Shown here one piece after another: positions 1-9,300 of a stretch of 64,000 nucleotides of DNA (positions within the stretch are counted from its first letter, which is position 1; each line of letters opens with the position of its first letter). The translations under genes and the position numbers were made by a program. Below the pieces are notes generated by a model. It was given only the letters and a program-made list of their open reading frames with translations, ran no database searches and was not told the DNA's origin. The stretch spans positions 558,001-622,000 of the forward strand of contig CBDHCC010000001.1 in assembly GCA_965261015.1 (NCBI GenBank), in the 5' to 3' direction. Origin of the DNA: CBDHCC01 sp965261015. Lineage in GTDB: Bacteria; Pseudomonadota; Alphaproteobacteria; Sphingomonadales; Sphingomonadaceae.

Positions 1-1129
1 AGCCGAACGCCGCGCGCGCCCGGTCGCTGACATAGGTGAAGCGCGTTTCCTGGTTGATCTGATAGCCGCGCGCGTCCTCCGCGAACTCCAGGAACGGCGC
101 TGCCGAGCCGTCGGCGTCGAACACCTCGAGCGAGTCGAAGTCGCGATAGCCGTTCACCAGTGTCAACGTCAGGTCGTCGGTGAGCTCGTAGGCCACCGTC
201 AGGTTGGCGTCGTAGACGTGGCGGCGCAGGCCCAGCTTGCCCAGGCCCAGCACGGCCGCCGACTGGTCCGCCGGCGCGCCGCCCAGGAACGCCACGCCGA
301 ACGGATCGCCCGGCCCCGTCGGCGTGGGGAAGCGGCGCGAGACGAAGGCGGTGCCCGGATTGCGCTGGCGGTCGTAGGTGCCGATCGCGTCCACCGTCAG
401 CCGCTCCGTCGGCCGCCAGCGCACGGACGCGCGCAGGCCCAGCTGGTTCTGGCCGTTCAGGTCTTCCTGACCGGGTGCGAGATTGGTGACGTAACCGTTC
501 CGCTTCTTGAACGCGCCCGCGATACGCACGGCCAGCGTTTCGGAGCCCAGATTGACGAAGCCGGACGCCAGATAGGCGTCATAGTTGCCGTAGCCTGCCG
601 TCAGCTCAGCGGAGGCACCGGCGCGCGGCCGGGCCGACAGGATGGAAATCGCGCCCACCGTCGACGCGGTCCCGAACAGCGTCGCCTGCGGCCCCTTGAT
701 GACCTCGATTCGGTCGATGTCGTAGAGGTCCTGGTACGACCCGCGCGAGCGCGAGATGTCGACGCCGTTGTAATAGAGGGTGACCCGCGCGGCCTGCTGG
801 GCGGAGCCGGAGTCCGACGTGATGCCCCGGATCACGACGCCCGGATTGTTGGCCGACTGCTCCTGCACGTTCAGGCCTGGCACGTAGTTCGACAGCTCGT
901 CCAGCTCCGACACGCCCAGTTCGCGCAGCCGCTCGCCCGTGTTGACGCTGACGGTGATCGGCACGTCCTGGGCGCGCTGCTCGATCTTCTGCGCGGTGAT
1001 GATGACGCCGGTCTCCGGCGTCGTGGGGGCGGCACCGTCCTCGTCGCCGGGCTGGGCGGTGGCCTGGGCGAAGGCGGGGGCGGAGACGCCCGCGAGGAGT
1101 GTGGCGAGCAGGACGAGTCGGCTGGTCAT
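1..1129 (-). CDS. TonB-dependent outer-membrane receptor (C-terminus beyond window)
   Basis: I translated the minus strand from the ATG at 1129; the frame stays open to the window edge (376 residues). The N-terminus is a signal peptide (MTSRLVLLATLLAGVSAPAFA), then a plug domain with the typical run QDVPITVSVNTGERL, VVIRGI, and IDRIEVIKGPQATLFGT, then the first beta-barrel strands (GYGNYDAYLASGFVNLG, and VNGYRDFDSLEVFD near the edge). Proteins of this family import siderophores, vitamins or sugars across the outer membrane using TonB energy; the substrate cannot be read from this part. A glycerophosphodiesterase gene lies 66 bases upstream in the same direction, which might hint at a phosphodiester substrate, but that is only inference. 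The barrel C-terminus and its terminal aromatic residue are outside the window. Confidence 0.93.
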   Translation of the reverse strand, partial: MTSRLVLLATLLAGVSAPAFAQATAQPGDEDGAAPTTPETGVIITAQKIEQRAQDVPITVSVNTGERLRELGVSELDELSNYVPGLNVQEQSANNPGVVIRGITSDSGSAQQAARVTLYYNGVDISRSRGSYQDLYDIDRIEVIKGPQATLFGTASTVGAISILSARPRAGASAELTAGYGNYDAYLASGFVNLGSETLAVRIAGAFKKRNGYVTNLAPGQEDLNGQNQLGLRASVRWRPTERLTVDAIGTYDRQRNPGTAFVSRRFPTPTGPGDPFGVAFLGGAPADQSAAVLGLGKLGLRRHVYDANLTVAYELTDDLTLTLVNGYRDFDSLEVFDADGSAAPFLEFAEDARGYQINQETRFTYVSDRARAAFG

Positions 1130-1195
1130 CGATGGTTCCCCCTTGTGTGGAGGCTCCTAGGCGCGCGCCGGCGTCACCACGGCGACAGCCGGGTG

Positions 1196-2221
1196 TCAGT
1201 TCGGCGACAGGGCGCGGCAGGCCCAGCGCGCGGCCACCGCTTCGGCCGGATTGTCGCTGAAGACGCCGTCCACGCCCGCCGCCAGCGCGGCCGCGACCTC
1301 GCCACCCAGATCGCCGGCGGCGCGCGGATCGGGTCCGACGCGCAGCTCTGTCGGCAGGAAATAATTCTCCCGCCGGAACGTCCAGGCGTGGACCAACAGC
1401 CCGGCCCGGTGCGCGTCCGTCACCAGCGGCGTCGCCCCGGCGGAGCGGCCGGCAGGGTCGCGCGCCAGCACCAGCGCCTTGTCCGCGCCGAGGCCGTCGG
1501 CGTAGCGGGCCACGCCCGTCAGGCCGGCCGAGGTCAGCAAAGTGGCGTAGGGCGTGTCCGGCCGGTCGGCGGGCGCGCCCTCGGCCGCGACGAGCTGCAC
1601 CAGCCGAACCTTAGTGCGGGTGGCGAGCCAGCGCAGGTTGCCGACCTCGAACGACTGGATGAACACGGGCGCGTCGGCGCGGTCCAGGCCGGCGCGGGCC
1701 AGCGCCTCCAGCAGCGGTTCCTCCAAGGGCGTGCCCCGGCCGCGGAAGTAGCTCGGGTGCTTGGTCTCCGGGTACACGCCCACCGGACGCCCGGCGGCGG
1801 CGACCAGCGCCAACACCTCGTCGAAGGTGGCGATCGGCAGCCGGCCGTCCCACTCGGCCGCGACCCGCGGGCGCAGCTGGGGCAGGCGCTCACGGGCGCG
1901 GAGCGTCTTCAGCTCGGCCAAGGTGAAGTCCTCGGTGAACCAGCCGGTGACCGCCTGTCCGTCGATCGTCTTGGCCGTGGCCCGCCCGGCGAACTCCGGA
2001 TGGTCGGCGACATCGGTGGTCCCGCCGATCTCGTTCTCGTGGCGCGCCACCAGCACGCCGTCGCGGGTGATCACCAGGTCGGGTTCGATGAAGTCCGCGC
2101 CCGCGTCGATCGCCAGCTGATAGGCGGCCAGGGTGTGCTCCGGCCGCTCGCCACTCGCCCCGCGATGGGCGATCACCAGCGGGCAGACGGGCTGGGCGAG
2201 CAGCAGGGCGAGGGTCAACAT
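1196..2221 (-). CDS. glpQ: glycerophosphodiester phosphodiesterase (GlpQ-like)
   Basis: 341 residues. The N-terminus MLTLALLLAQPVCP is a short hydrophobic leader, so export to the periplasm is likely. The GDPD signature follows: VIAHRGASGERPEHT (catalytic His-Arg), then FIEPDLVITRDGVLVARHE with the metal-binding Glu-x-Asp and second His, as in the GlpQ branch that hydrolyses glycerophosphodiesters to glycerol-3-phosphate and an alcohol. The tail has the family's closing GVDGVFSDNPAEAV. Length matches GlpQ (about 340-360). It precedes the TonB-dependent receptor gene on the same strand with a 66-base gap, so the two may be co-transcribed. Confidence 0.92.
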   Translation of the reverse strand: MLTLALLLAQPVCPLVIAHRGASGERPEHTLAAYQLAIDAGADFIEPDLVITRDGVLVARHENEIGGTTDVADHPEFAGRATAKTIDGQAVTGWFTEDFTLAELKTLRARERLPQLRPRVAAEWDGRLPIATFDEVLALVAAAGRPVGVYPETKHPSYFRGRGTPLEEPLLEALARAGLDRADAPVFIQSFEVGNLRWLATRTKVRLVQLVAAEGAPADRPDTPYATLLTSAGLTGVARYADGLGADKALVLARDPAGRSAGATPLVTDAHRAGLLVHAWTFRRENYFLPTELRVGPDPRAAGDLGGEVAAALAAGVDGVFSDNPAEAVAARWACRALSPN

Positions 2222-2246
2222 GGCGCCGAACTATCGCGGCCGTGCG

Positions 2247-3301
2247 TCAGGCGGGTGACAGCTGTCGCGTCGCCGATTGCGGCTGTGCATCGCGAACCGG
2301 GGCGAGCGCGGCCAGGAACTGGTCCGTGCACGCCGCCCAGCTGTGCCGCCGCCCCTCCGCCACGCAGTCGGCCGGGTCGCAGGTGAATGCGGCGTCGATG
2401 GCGCGGTCGAGATCGGCCTCCACCGCTCCGACCCGATACTCGGCCGCCGCCAAGATGTCGGCCGGTCCGGGCGCCGGCAGGGTGGCCACCGGCGTGCCGC
2501 AGGCGAGCGCTCCACCGCCACCAGGCCGAAGGTGTCGGTGAGGCTGGGAAAGACGAGCGCGTCGGCCGCCCGATAGGCGGACGCCAGCGCCGCGCCCGTC
2601 AGAGTGCCCGTGAACACCGCATCCGGGTAGCGCGCCTCCAGCCCGGCGCGCGCCGGCCCGTCGCCGACCACCAGCTTGGTGCCCGGCCGATCGAGCGACA
2701 GGAAAGCGCCCAGATTCTTCTCAACCGCCAGCCGGCCGACGGACAGCAGCAGCGGGCGCGGCAGTCCGTCGGCAAGCGGAAGCGTTGGACCGTCGGGACC
2801 GAAGGCGGACAGGTCCACTCCGCGCGACCACGGCCGCGTCCGAGAGAGACCGTGCGCCGCCAGCTCGTCGGCCAGGCGAGGCGTGGCCACCAGCACGGCG
2901 ACGGCCGGCGCGTGGAAGCGGCGGACGACTGGCCAGAAGCGCTCCGCCGCCAAGCCGGTGCGGAGCGCCAGGTAATCAGGAAACCGGGTGTGGAAGGACG
3001 TGGTGAAAGGCTGCTCCCGGCGCAGGCACCAGCGTCGCGCCGCCCAGCCGAGCGGGCCTTCCGTCGCGATGTGGATCGCATGCGGTGCGAGCGCGTCCAG
3101 CCGCCGGCCGATCTCCCGCCACGGTGCCATTGCCAGCCGGATTTCCGGATAGCCCGGGCAGGGCACGGTGCGGAACTGGTCGGGCGTGAACGTGTCCACC
3201 TGATGACCCCGCGCGCGCAATTCCGCCACCGTGGCCTGCAGCGTTCGTACGACGCCGTTGACCTGCGGCACCCAGGCGTCGGAGATGAGCGCGATCCTCA
3301 T
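2247..3301 (-). pseudogene. GT4-family glycosyltransferase, frameshifted
   Basis: Starts at ATG 3301 (MRIALISDAWVPQVNGVVRT), overlapping the stop of the upstream phosphoesterase by 4 nt. The N-terminal donor half is typical of family GT4 (GlgA/MgtA-like) enzymes: QVNGVVRT, PFTTSFHTRFPDYLA, LLLSVGRLAVEKN, LVVGDGPAR, and FPSLTDTFGLVAVE, where the family expects EALACGTPVA next. Here the frame changes: one G is missing near 2510 (GTGGAG-CGCTCG, expected GTGGAGGCGCTCG). In the other frame the expected ALACGTPVATLPAPGP continues to a stop at 2247. The restored protein would be about 351 residues. Likely role: transfer of a sugar to a lipid or polysaccharide at the inner membrane. The indel may be a sequencing error or a true mutation. 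Confidence 0.85.
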
Positions 3302-4200
3302 GCCGATATTTTCTCGTAGGCGCAGGCGCAGGCGCAGGCGCAGGCGCGGGCGTGCCATTCGATCAGCTCCGGCCGGCCGTCCGCGTGCTCGACCAGCGCG
3401 GTGCAGCTCTCCACCCAGTCGCCGGTGTTGTGGTAGGCGACCGCGCCCACCTGCCGCATGGCGGCTGTGTGGATGTGGCCGCACACGACGCCGTCCGCAC
3501 CCGCTTCGGCCGCCGCGTGCGCCACCGCGTCCTCGTAGGACGCGATGAACTGAACCGCGTTCTTCACCTTGCGCTTGGCGTAGGCGGAGAGCGACCAATA
3601 GGGCAGGCCCACGCGTCGGCGCAGCCAGTCATAGCCCCGGTTGGCCTTCAGGAGGGCCGTGTAGGCGTGGTCGCCCAGCACGGCGAGCCAGCGATGGTAG
3701 AGCACCACCGCGTCGAAGCGGTCGCCGTGCAGCACCAATAGGCGGCGGCCGTCCGCTGTGGTGTGCACCGCCTCTAGCCGCACCTCGATGCCGCCGAAGT
3801 CCAGCCCGGCATAATCGCGAAACACCTCGTCGTGGTTGCCGGGGATATAGACCACGCGGGTGCCGTGGTGCGCCATTTTGAGGATGCGGCGCAGCACCTC
3901 GTTGTGCGCGGCCGGCCAGTGCCAGCCGCGCCGGAGCGCCCAGCCGTCCACGATGTCGCCGACCAGGAAAAGGGTGTCGCACTCCACTGAGTTCAGGAAG
4001 GCGAGCACCGTTTCGGCCTGGCAGCCGGCGGTGCCCAGGTGCAGGTCGGACACGAACACCGTGCGGTGGCGGGTGCGCGGGCGCGGCGGCTGGAACGACT
4101 TGGGCGCGATCCAGTCGGGCAGGCGCGCCTCGTGCAGCGCGGCGGACGCGGACGTCGCCAAAGGGCGGGTGGGCTCGGCGGCGCGGTTGGTCGTGGCCAT
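3298..4200 (-). CDS. LpxH-like metallophosphoesterase
   Basis: 300 residues from ATG 4200, chosen because an AGGAG lies about 7 bases upstream; an in-frame ATG 10 codons earlier lacks this. The calcineurin-like metal motifs are present in order: FVSDLHLG (Asp-x-His), GDIVDGW, YIPGNHDE (Asn-His-Asp), VLHGDRFD, and GHIHTA. This is the UDP-2,3-diacylglucosamine diphosphatase-type family (COG2908), acting at the inner membrane, though many alphaproteobacterial members have not been tested as true LpxH. It overlaps the glycosyltransferase gene by 4 nt, so the two probably act in one lipid or envelope pathway. Odd feature: the C-terminus ends in an alternating Ala-Cys run encoded by a hexanucleotide repeat. 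Confidence 0.9.
   Translation of the reverse strand: MATTNRAAEPTRPLATSASAALHEARLPDWIAPKSFQPPRPRTRHRTVFVSDLHLGTAGCQAETVLAFLNSVECDTLFLVGDIVDGWALRRGWHWPAAHNEVLRRILKMAHHGTRVVYIPGNHDEVFRDYAGLDFGGIEVRLEAVHTTADGRRLLVLHGDRFDAVVLYHRWLAVLGDHAYTALLKANRGYDWLRRRVGLPYWSLSAYAKRKVKNAVQFIASYEDAVAHAAAEAGADGVVCGHIHTAAMRQVGAVAYHNTGDWVESCTALVEHADGRPELIEWHARACACACACAYEKISA
3318..3347. repeat. tandem hexanucleotide repeat (5 x AGGCGC)
   Basis: Five perfect copies of AGGCGC lie at the 3' end of the phosphoesterase gene, followed by a degenerate sixth unit. On the coding strand they read as alternating Ala and Cys codons, so gain or loss of units would stay in frame and only change the length of the Cys-rich tail. 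The following gene starts about 17 bases downstream of the repeat. Confidence 0.9.
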
Positions 4201-4618
4201 TGGGCTCTCCTGTCCGGATCGCCACGCCACCTAGACGACCAATGAGTCCTGCCAGCGACAATCGCGTGACGCTCCAGTGAAACGCCGCTCTCGGACTGCG
4301 TCGTCTCTCGGCCAGCGTAGTCCTCGGCTAAACGATCCTGATGCGTCGCGCGTGGTTTTTCCCACGTCGATAAGCTGTTCGAGAATATTCCGTTTTTGCG
4401 CTTCAGGTGCCCAAGAACGGTCGTTCCGCTTTCGGCTAGACCTTGGGGCTGCCGCCCTGTTGCTGACTCTGGGCGATCCGTTGTCTTGAAAGAGGCACTG
4501 ATTGCAGCCGAAGTGCGGCAAGAGGAGTCGTGATGGGTGCGAATTGTGCTCAGAGTAAAGCGACTTGACTCCGTCGCCTGCGGTACTGCTTAACTCGTGA
4601 TAACGGCGGGGAAGATGC
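4201..4618. other. intergenic region before the CDI locus
   Basis: 418 bases between the divergently read phosphoesterase and cdiB genes. Base composition is more AT-rich than the flanks. I see no convincing gene: a 96-codon open frame on the minus strand (4231-4521) shows no recognisable domain. Promoters for both flanking genes must lie here. A small CGTGG/CCACG hairpin with a T-rich loop sits near 4351-4366. I looked for a copy of the tRNA-Glu 3' end that would mark an integration site and found none. Confidence 0.6.
4565..4593 (+). promoter_or_regulatory. possible promoter of cdiB
   Basis: TTGACT at 4565-4570 is a good -35 hexamer. After a 17-base spacer comes GCTTAA (4588-4593), a weak -10. 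The cdiB start codon is 26 bases further on. Purely motif-based; the -10 match is poor. Confidence 0.25.
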
Positions 4619-6292
4619 GTGACACTTCAACGAACCATTGGCTTGGCGGTGTTGGGTGGGCTGGTGTCCCCTCCGCTCGCCGCCCAAGTCGTACCGCCCA
4701 ACAGCCCTGAAGCCGGTCCCCTCGTACAGGACCGCGCACGTCGCGAGGCCGAGCAGCAGGCGGCCGAGCGCGCCGCGCGGCTGGCGGCTCCGGTGGCTCA
4801 GGTGGCGACGCCGGCCGCGCCGGTGCTCGGGCCGTTTCCGGCAGAGACCCCTTGTTTCCAGATCAGAACCGTTGCCGTCGACGGCACGGCCGGGCGCTCC
4901 GCCCTGAGCTGGGTGGGACCACATCTCGCCCGGTATCAGGAACGCTGTGTCGGGGCCAAGGGCCTCGATTACATCCTCCGGGATCTCCAGGCCGAGTTCC
5001 TGGATCGTGGCCTCATCACCACGCGCGCGGGATTGCCGGAGCAGGAGCTCGCCGTCGGGACGCTGACCGTTCAGGTGATCCCCGGTGTGGTCAGCGATGT
5101 GCGGGTCGCGCCCGACCTGTCGCCGCGCACCTGGGCGGCCGCCTCGCCGCTCGACACCGGCGATCTCCTGTCGCTGCGTGCGCTGGAGCAGGGGTTGGAG
5201 CAGATGCGCTCCTTGCCGGGCCGGCGGGTTGAGGTCGACATTGTGCCTGGCGAAGGAGTGGGTGAGTCCATCCTTCAGGTCACGGCCAACCAGCGCTCCC
5301 CGGTGCTGCTCGGCGCGTCGCTGAACAACTACGCCGGCAACGCGGTCGGCAATCTGCAGGGCTCCGCGCAACTGTCGGCGCTGGGCGTGCTCGGCTTTTC
5401 GGAGATCGTCACGGGCTCCTACAATCGGCGCATCGACTCGCCCGGCATACCGGCGGACAGCCGGGGCACGGGGGCGAGCGTCAGCGTTCCCTTCGGTTGG
5501 TGGGCCGCCGGGCTGCAGGCGTCGCGCAACCGCTACAACCAGCAGGTCATAGGCGAGGTGCGCTCCTTCCAGACCTCGGGCAAGCTCGATCAGGTCGCGG
5601 CTTATATCGAGCGTGTCCTGACCCGCGATCAGGTGAGCAAGACCAGCCTGCGGTTTGGTGCGTCGCGGCGCTGGGGGCGCAACTTCATCGAAGGCGTGGA
5701 GATCGGCATCCAGCGGCAGGACCTCTCGGACCTGTCGCTGGCGCTCGTCGATCGCCGTTCGGTCGGGCGCGTGCGGGTGAACAGCGAGCTGGGGTTCCGC
5801 CTCGGCACCGGCTTGTTCGGCGCGCAGGAGGAGCCTGACGATCGGCCCGCCGGATTGCCCACGGCGCGCTATCGCATCGGCACGCTGGACGTGGCGGTCG
5901 CCGTGCCGATCGCGGGCGCGTTCCTGGAGAGCTACACGGCGGTGTTCCGCGGTCAGCTGTCGGGCAAGCCGCTCTACGGCTCCGACAGCTTCTCGGTGGG
6001 CGGTCCATACACGGTGCGTGGCTACGACACGGACCGCGCGTCGATCGCGCGGAGCGGCTATTATCTGCGCCAGGAGGTGACGGCACGACCGCTGCCGTGG
6101 CTCCAGCCGTTCGGCTTGTTCGATCTGGGCCAGGTTCGGCTGGGCAAGTTGCAGGCGGGGCTGGGAACCGGACTGCGAGCGCAATTCGCCAATGTCCAGA
6201 CGGAGGCGTATGTTGCCCTGCCGGTGGCGCGGACTCGACTGACGGACGACGGCAAGGCTCAATTCCGCTTCGCCGTGAACGTGACGCTGTGA
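4619..6292 (+). CDS. cdiB: CdiB/ShlB-family two-partner secretion transporter
   Basis: 557 residues from GTG 4619, preceded by GGGGAAG at a suitable distance. Signal peptide TIGLAVLGGLVSPPLAAQ, then a proline/alanine-rich linker. Next come POTRA-type segments (CFQIRTVAVDG near residue 80 and a second ending near 200, LTVQVIPGVVSDV) and a 16-strand Omp85-type barrel. The barrel region holds VRGYDTDRASIARSGYYLRQEV, close to the family's VRGF/Y motif in loop 6 that plugs the pore, and ends in a typical terminal strand (FRFAVNVTL). It exports the large CdiA protein encoded 11 bases downstream across the outer membrane. The gene order B-A-I matches the CDI loci of enterobacteria. Confidence 0.93.
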   Translation: MTLQRTIGLAVLGGLVSPPLAAQVVPPNSPEAGPLVQDRARREAEQQAAERAARLAAPVAQVATPAAPVLGPFPAETPCFQIRTVAVDGTAGRSALSWVGPHLARYQERCVGAKGLDYILRDLQAEFLDRGLITTRAGLPEQELAVGTLTVQVIPGVVSDVRVAPDLSPRTWAAASPLDTGDLLSLRALEQGLEQMRSLPGRRVEVDIVPGEGVGESILQVTANQRSPVLLGASLNNYAGNAVGNLQGSAQLSALGVLGFSEIVTGSYNRRIDSPGIPADSRGTGASVSVPFGWWAAGLQASRNRYNQQVIGEVRSFQTSGKLDQVAAYIERVLTRDQVSKTSLRFGASRRWGRNFIEGVEIGIQRQDLSDLSLALVDRRSVGRVRVNSELGFRLGTGLFGAQEEPDDRPAGLPTARYRIGTLDVAVAVPIAGAFLESYTAVFRGQLSGKPLYGSDSFSVGGPYTVRGYDTDRASIARSGYYLRQEVTARPLPWLQPFGLFDLGQVRLGKLQAGLGTGLRAQFANVQTEAYVALPVARTRLTDDGKAQFRFAVNVTL

Positions 6293-6303
6293 AGGGGACG
6301 AGA

Positions 6304-9300
6304 ATGACCCATTCCACCCGATCCCACGCTCTCCAGCGCTTGGCCCTGTCGGCGACCGCGCTGACGCCGCTGGGTCGCCTCCGGCGGGGCGCAATCCTGA
6401 TTTCGTTGGCCGCGTCCCCGATCGCCGCAGCCGCGCAGACCGCGCCGCAGCCGGTCACGATCGCTCCGACGCCGGGCGCGGCGGGCGCGCCCCGGCTAGA
6501 CGTGGCGGCCAACGGCACTCCGATCGTCAAGATCGCCACGCCGAACGATAAGGGTGTCAGTCACAACCGCTACACCGACTTCAACGTCGACGACCGCAAC
6601 CTCATCCTCAACAACTCCGACCGGATCACGCGAAGCCTGTTGGGCGGCTATATCGACGGCAACGGCAATCTGAAGCGCTCCGGCCCGGCGTCCTTGATCC
6701 TGAACGAGGTCACCGGCTCCAACGCCTCGCTGCTGCGCGGCTATGTCGAGATCGCGGGCGCCCCGGCGCAGTTCGTCCTGGCGAACGCCAATGGCATCGC
6801 GTGCGAAGGCTGCGGCTTCGTCAACACGCCCTGGGTCACGCTGGCCGCCGGCACCCCGCGCATCGACGCCACAGGGCGGGTGGGCGGCTATTCGATCGGC
6901 AACGGCACGCTTTCGGTTGGGGGCACGGGCCTGGACGCGCGCGACGCGCGCCTCGACCTGTTCGCCCGCGTGATCCAGCTGAACGCGGGCGTCTATGCCG
7001 ATCGGGTGGAGGGCGCGTTCGGGGCGGGCGAGGCGGCGGTGAACGCGGACGGCGGGGTGACCATCACCGGCACCGCGCTGGCGGCGCGCCCCGCCATCGG
7101 ACTGGACGTGGCAGCGTTGGGCGGCATGTACGCGCGATCGATCCGACTGGTGGGCACGGAGGCCGGTCTGGGTGTCCGTATCGACGGCACGCTGGCGTCG
7201 CTGGACGGCGGTCTGAGGCTCGACAGCCGGGGTGCGGTCACGGTCGGCGGAGCGGTGACGAGCGGCGGTGCGGCCAACGTGGTCGGCACGAAGGTGGGCG
7301 TGGCCGGCACGCTCTTCTCTGACGGGCCGCTCACGATTGCCGGCACGTCGGTCGACGCGGCCGGGCTGGTGGCCAGCGGCGGCGACCTGACCGTCTTAGG
7401 GACCGACATATCCGGCACAGGGACCTATGCGGCGGGTCTGGCGCGTGACGGGACCATATCGCGCGCGGGCACCGCATCCCTCGCGGCTGCGAACGCGCTG
7501 ACGCTTGGTGGCCGTGTGCTGGCCAGCGATGCCGCGCGGTTGTCGGCCGACAGCCTGACGGTCAGCGGCGGGGTGCAGGCGGCTGCCGTTTCGGTGACGG
7601 CCGACAAAGCCACGGTCGCGGGCGGGGAGCTGCGCGGAACGCAGTCGATCGAGCTGACGACCGGATTGCTCACCAGCACCGGCCTGGTGCAGGGTGGCGA
7701 AGTGACCGTCCGCACCGGCGCGCTCACCAATTCGGGCGGCGTCGTGGATGCAGGCGGCAGTGCGTCGGTGACGGCCACGACGATCGACAACACGGACGGG
7801 ACGATCCAGTCGGCGGGCACTCTCGCGCTGGCCGCCGACCGTCTGGTGAACGACCGTGGCTTGATCGCGGCGACGGGTGAGGGCCCGCTGACGATCAACG
7901 TGAGCGGCGCGCTCAGCGCGGCGGGGGGCACCATCGGCGGTAACGGCGACGTGGCAGTGACCGCGGCCTCCGTCGACCTGGCAACGAACGCCGGGCTTCT
8001 TGCGCGCGGCAGGTTGACGGTGGCGAGCCCCGGCGCGATCCGCCTGTCCACGGGCGCGACGGCGCAGGGCGGTGGCATGACGACCGTCTCGGCTGGGTCG
8101 CTTGCGGTGGACGCCGCGCGCCTTCAATCGGGCGCGACGCTCGCCGTGACGGCGGACAGCGTGAGCGTCGGTGCCGACGGCATCATAGGCGGAGGATCGC
8201 TTGCGCTGACCACCGGCTCGCTGGCGAACTCAGGACGGGTGCTCGCCGACGGCGGCGGCGTGCTCAAGGTGTCGCGCGCGCTCGACAATGCCGGGCTGAT
8301 CCAGTCGAACGGCGGCGATCTGGCGCTCTCCGCCTCCGCGCTGACGAACTCCGGTCGGATCGCTTTGGCCGAATCAGGTGCCCTGTCGCTGTCCAGCACG
8401 ACTCTCGCCAATGCGGGCGAGGTCGTGGCGAACGGCGCGCTGGGCGTGGACGCAGGGGACATCGTCAATGGCGGCTCGCTGATGGCCGGTGGCGCGTTGG
8501 CGCTGAGCGCGGACGGCCTGCTGCGGCAGGACGGCCGCGTGGCGGCCGCTGGGGCGCTGACCGTCGCCGCCGATCGGATCGCGGGCACTGGCGGCACATA
8601 CGAGGCAGCGGGCGCGCTGTCGCTCGATGCAAGGACGGTGGCGCTGTCCGGCGGCAGCGTGGTCTCGACGGGCGATGCCGGTCTGTCGCTTACCGCGACC
8701 GAGGCGCTCACCGCGTCGGCCACCCGCATCGGCGGAAACGGCTCCGTGACGCTCTCCGCGCCCACGCTCGACCTGGGCGGCAGCACCGTAACGGCACTGG
8801 GAGCGCTGGCCGCTACCGCTACGGCCGGCGACCTGAAGTTGGGGAGCGGCGGGCTGGTCGCCGGTGGCGGTCCGGTCACGCTGTTCGCGACCGGAACGCT
8901 CGACGGGTCGGCCGCAAGCGTGGAGAGTGACGCGATCGCCACGTTGACCGCCGGTCGGATCGTTCTCGACGACGGGCTGCTGCAGGCCGACCGCTTCGTG
9001 CTGAACGCACTAACCATCTCGCTGCGCCGCGCGAAGCTGCGGCAGACGGGTGGCGACGACTTCCTGCTGAAGACGCTGGGCAAAGTCGACTATTCCGGTG
9101 CCGAGCTGTTCTCCGGCGGCCGGAACTTCACGATCGACGCCGGGTCGATCGTCAACCGCGACGGCGCGATCCTGCACGGCGGTGCCGGAACGCTCAGCCT
9201 GATCGCTTCCGGCGGCATCGACAACACGCGCGGGCGGATCGCCACCAACGGCGTCCTGAACCTGAATGCCGCGAGTCTCGCCAACGCTGACGGCGAGATC

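Noticed and set aside
218..2386. 722-codon open frame on the plus strand
   Set aside because: It lies antisense to the TonB-dependent receptor and GlpQ genes, both with full family motifs. Its Arg/Gly/Ala-rich product is typical of a shadow frame in high-GC DNA.
3316..3352. CRISPR-like array
   Set aside because: The repeats are directly adjacent hexamers with no spacers; no cas genes are present. I saw no CRISPR array anywhere in the window.
4231..4521. 96-codon minus-strand open frame before cdiB
   Set aside because: No motif, poor start and atypical composition for a coding region; treated as intergenic.
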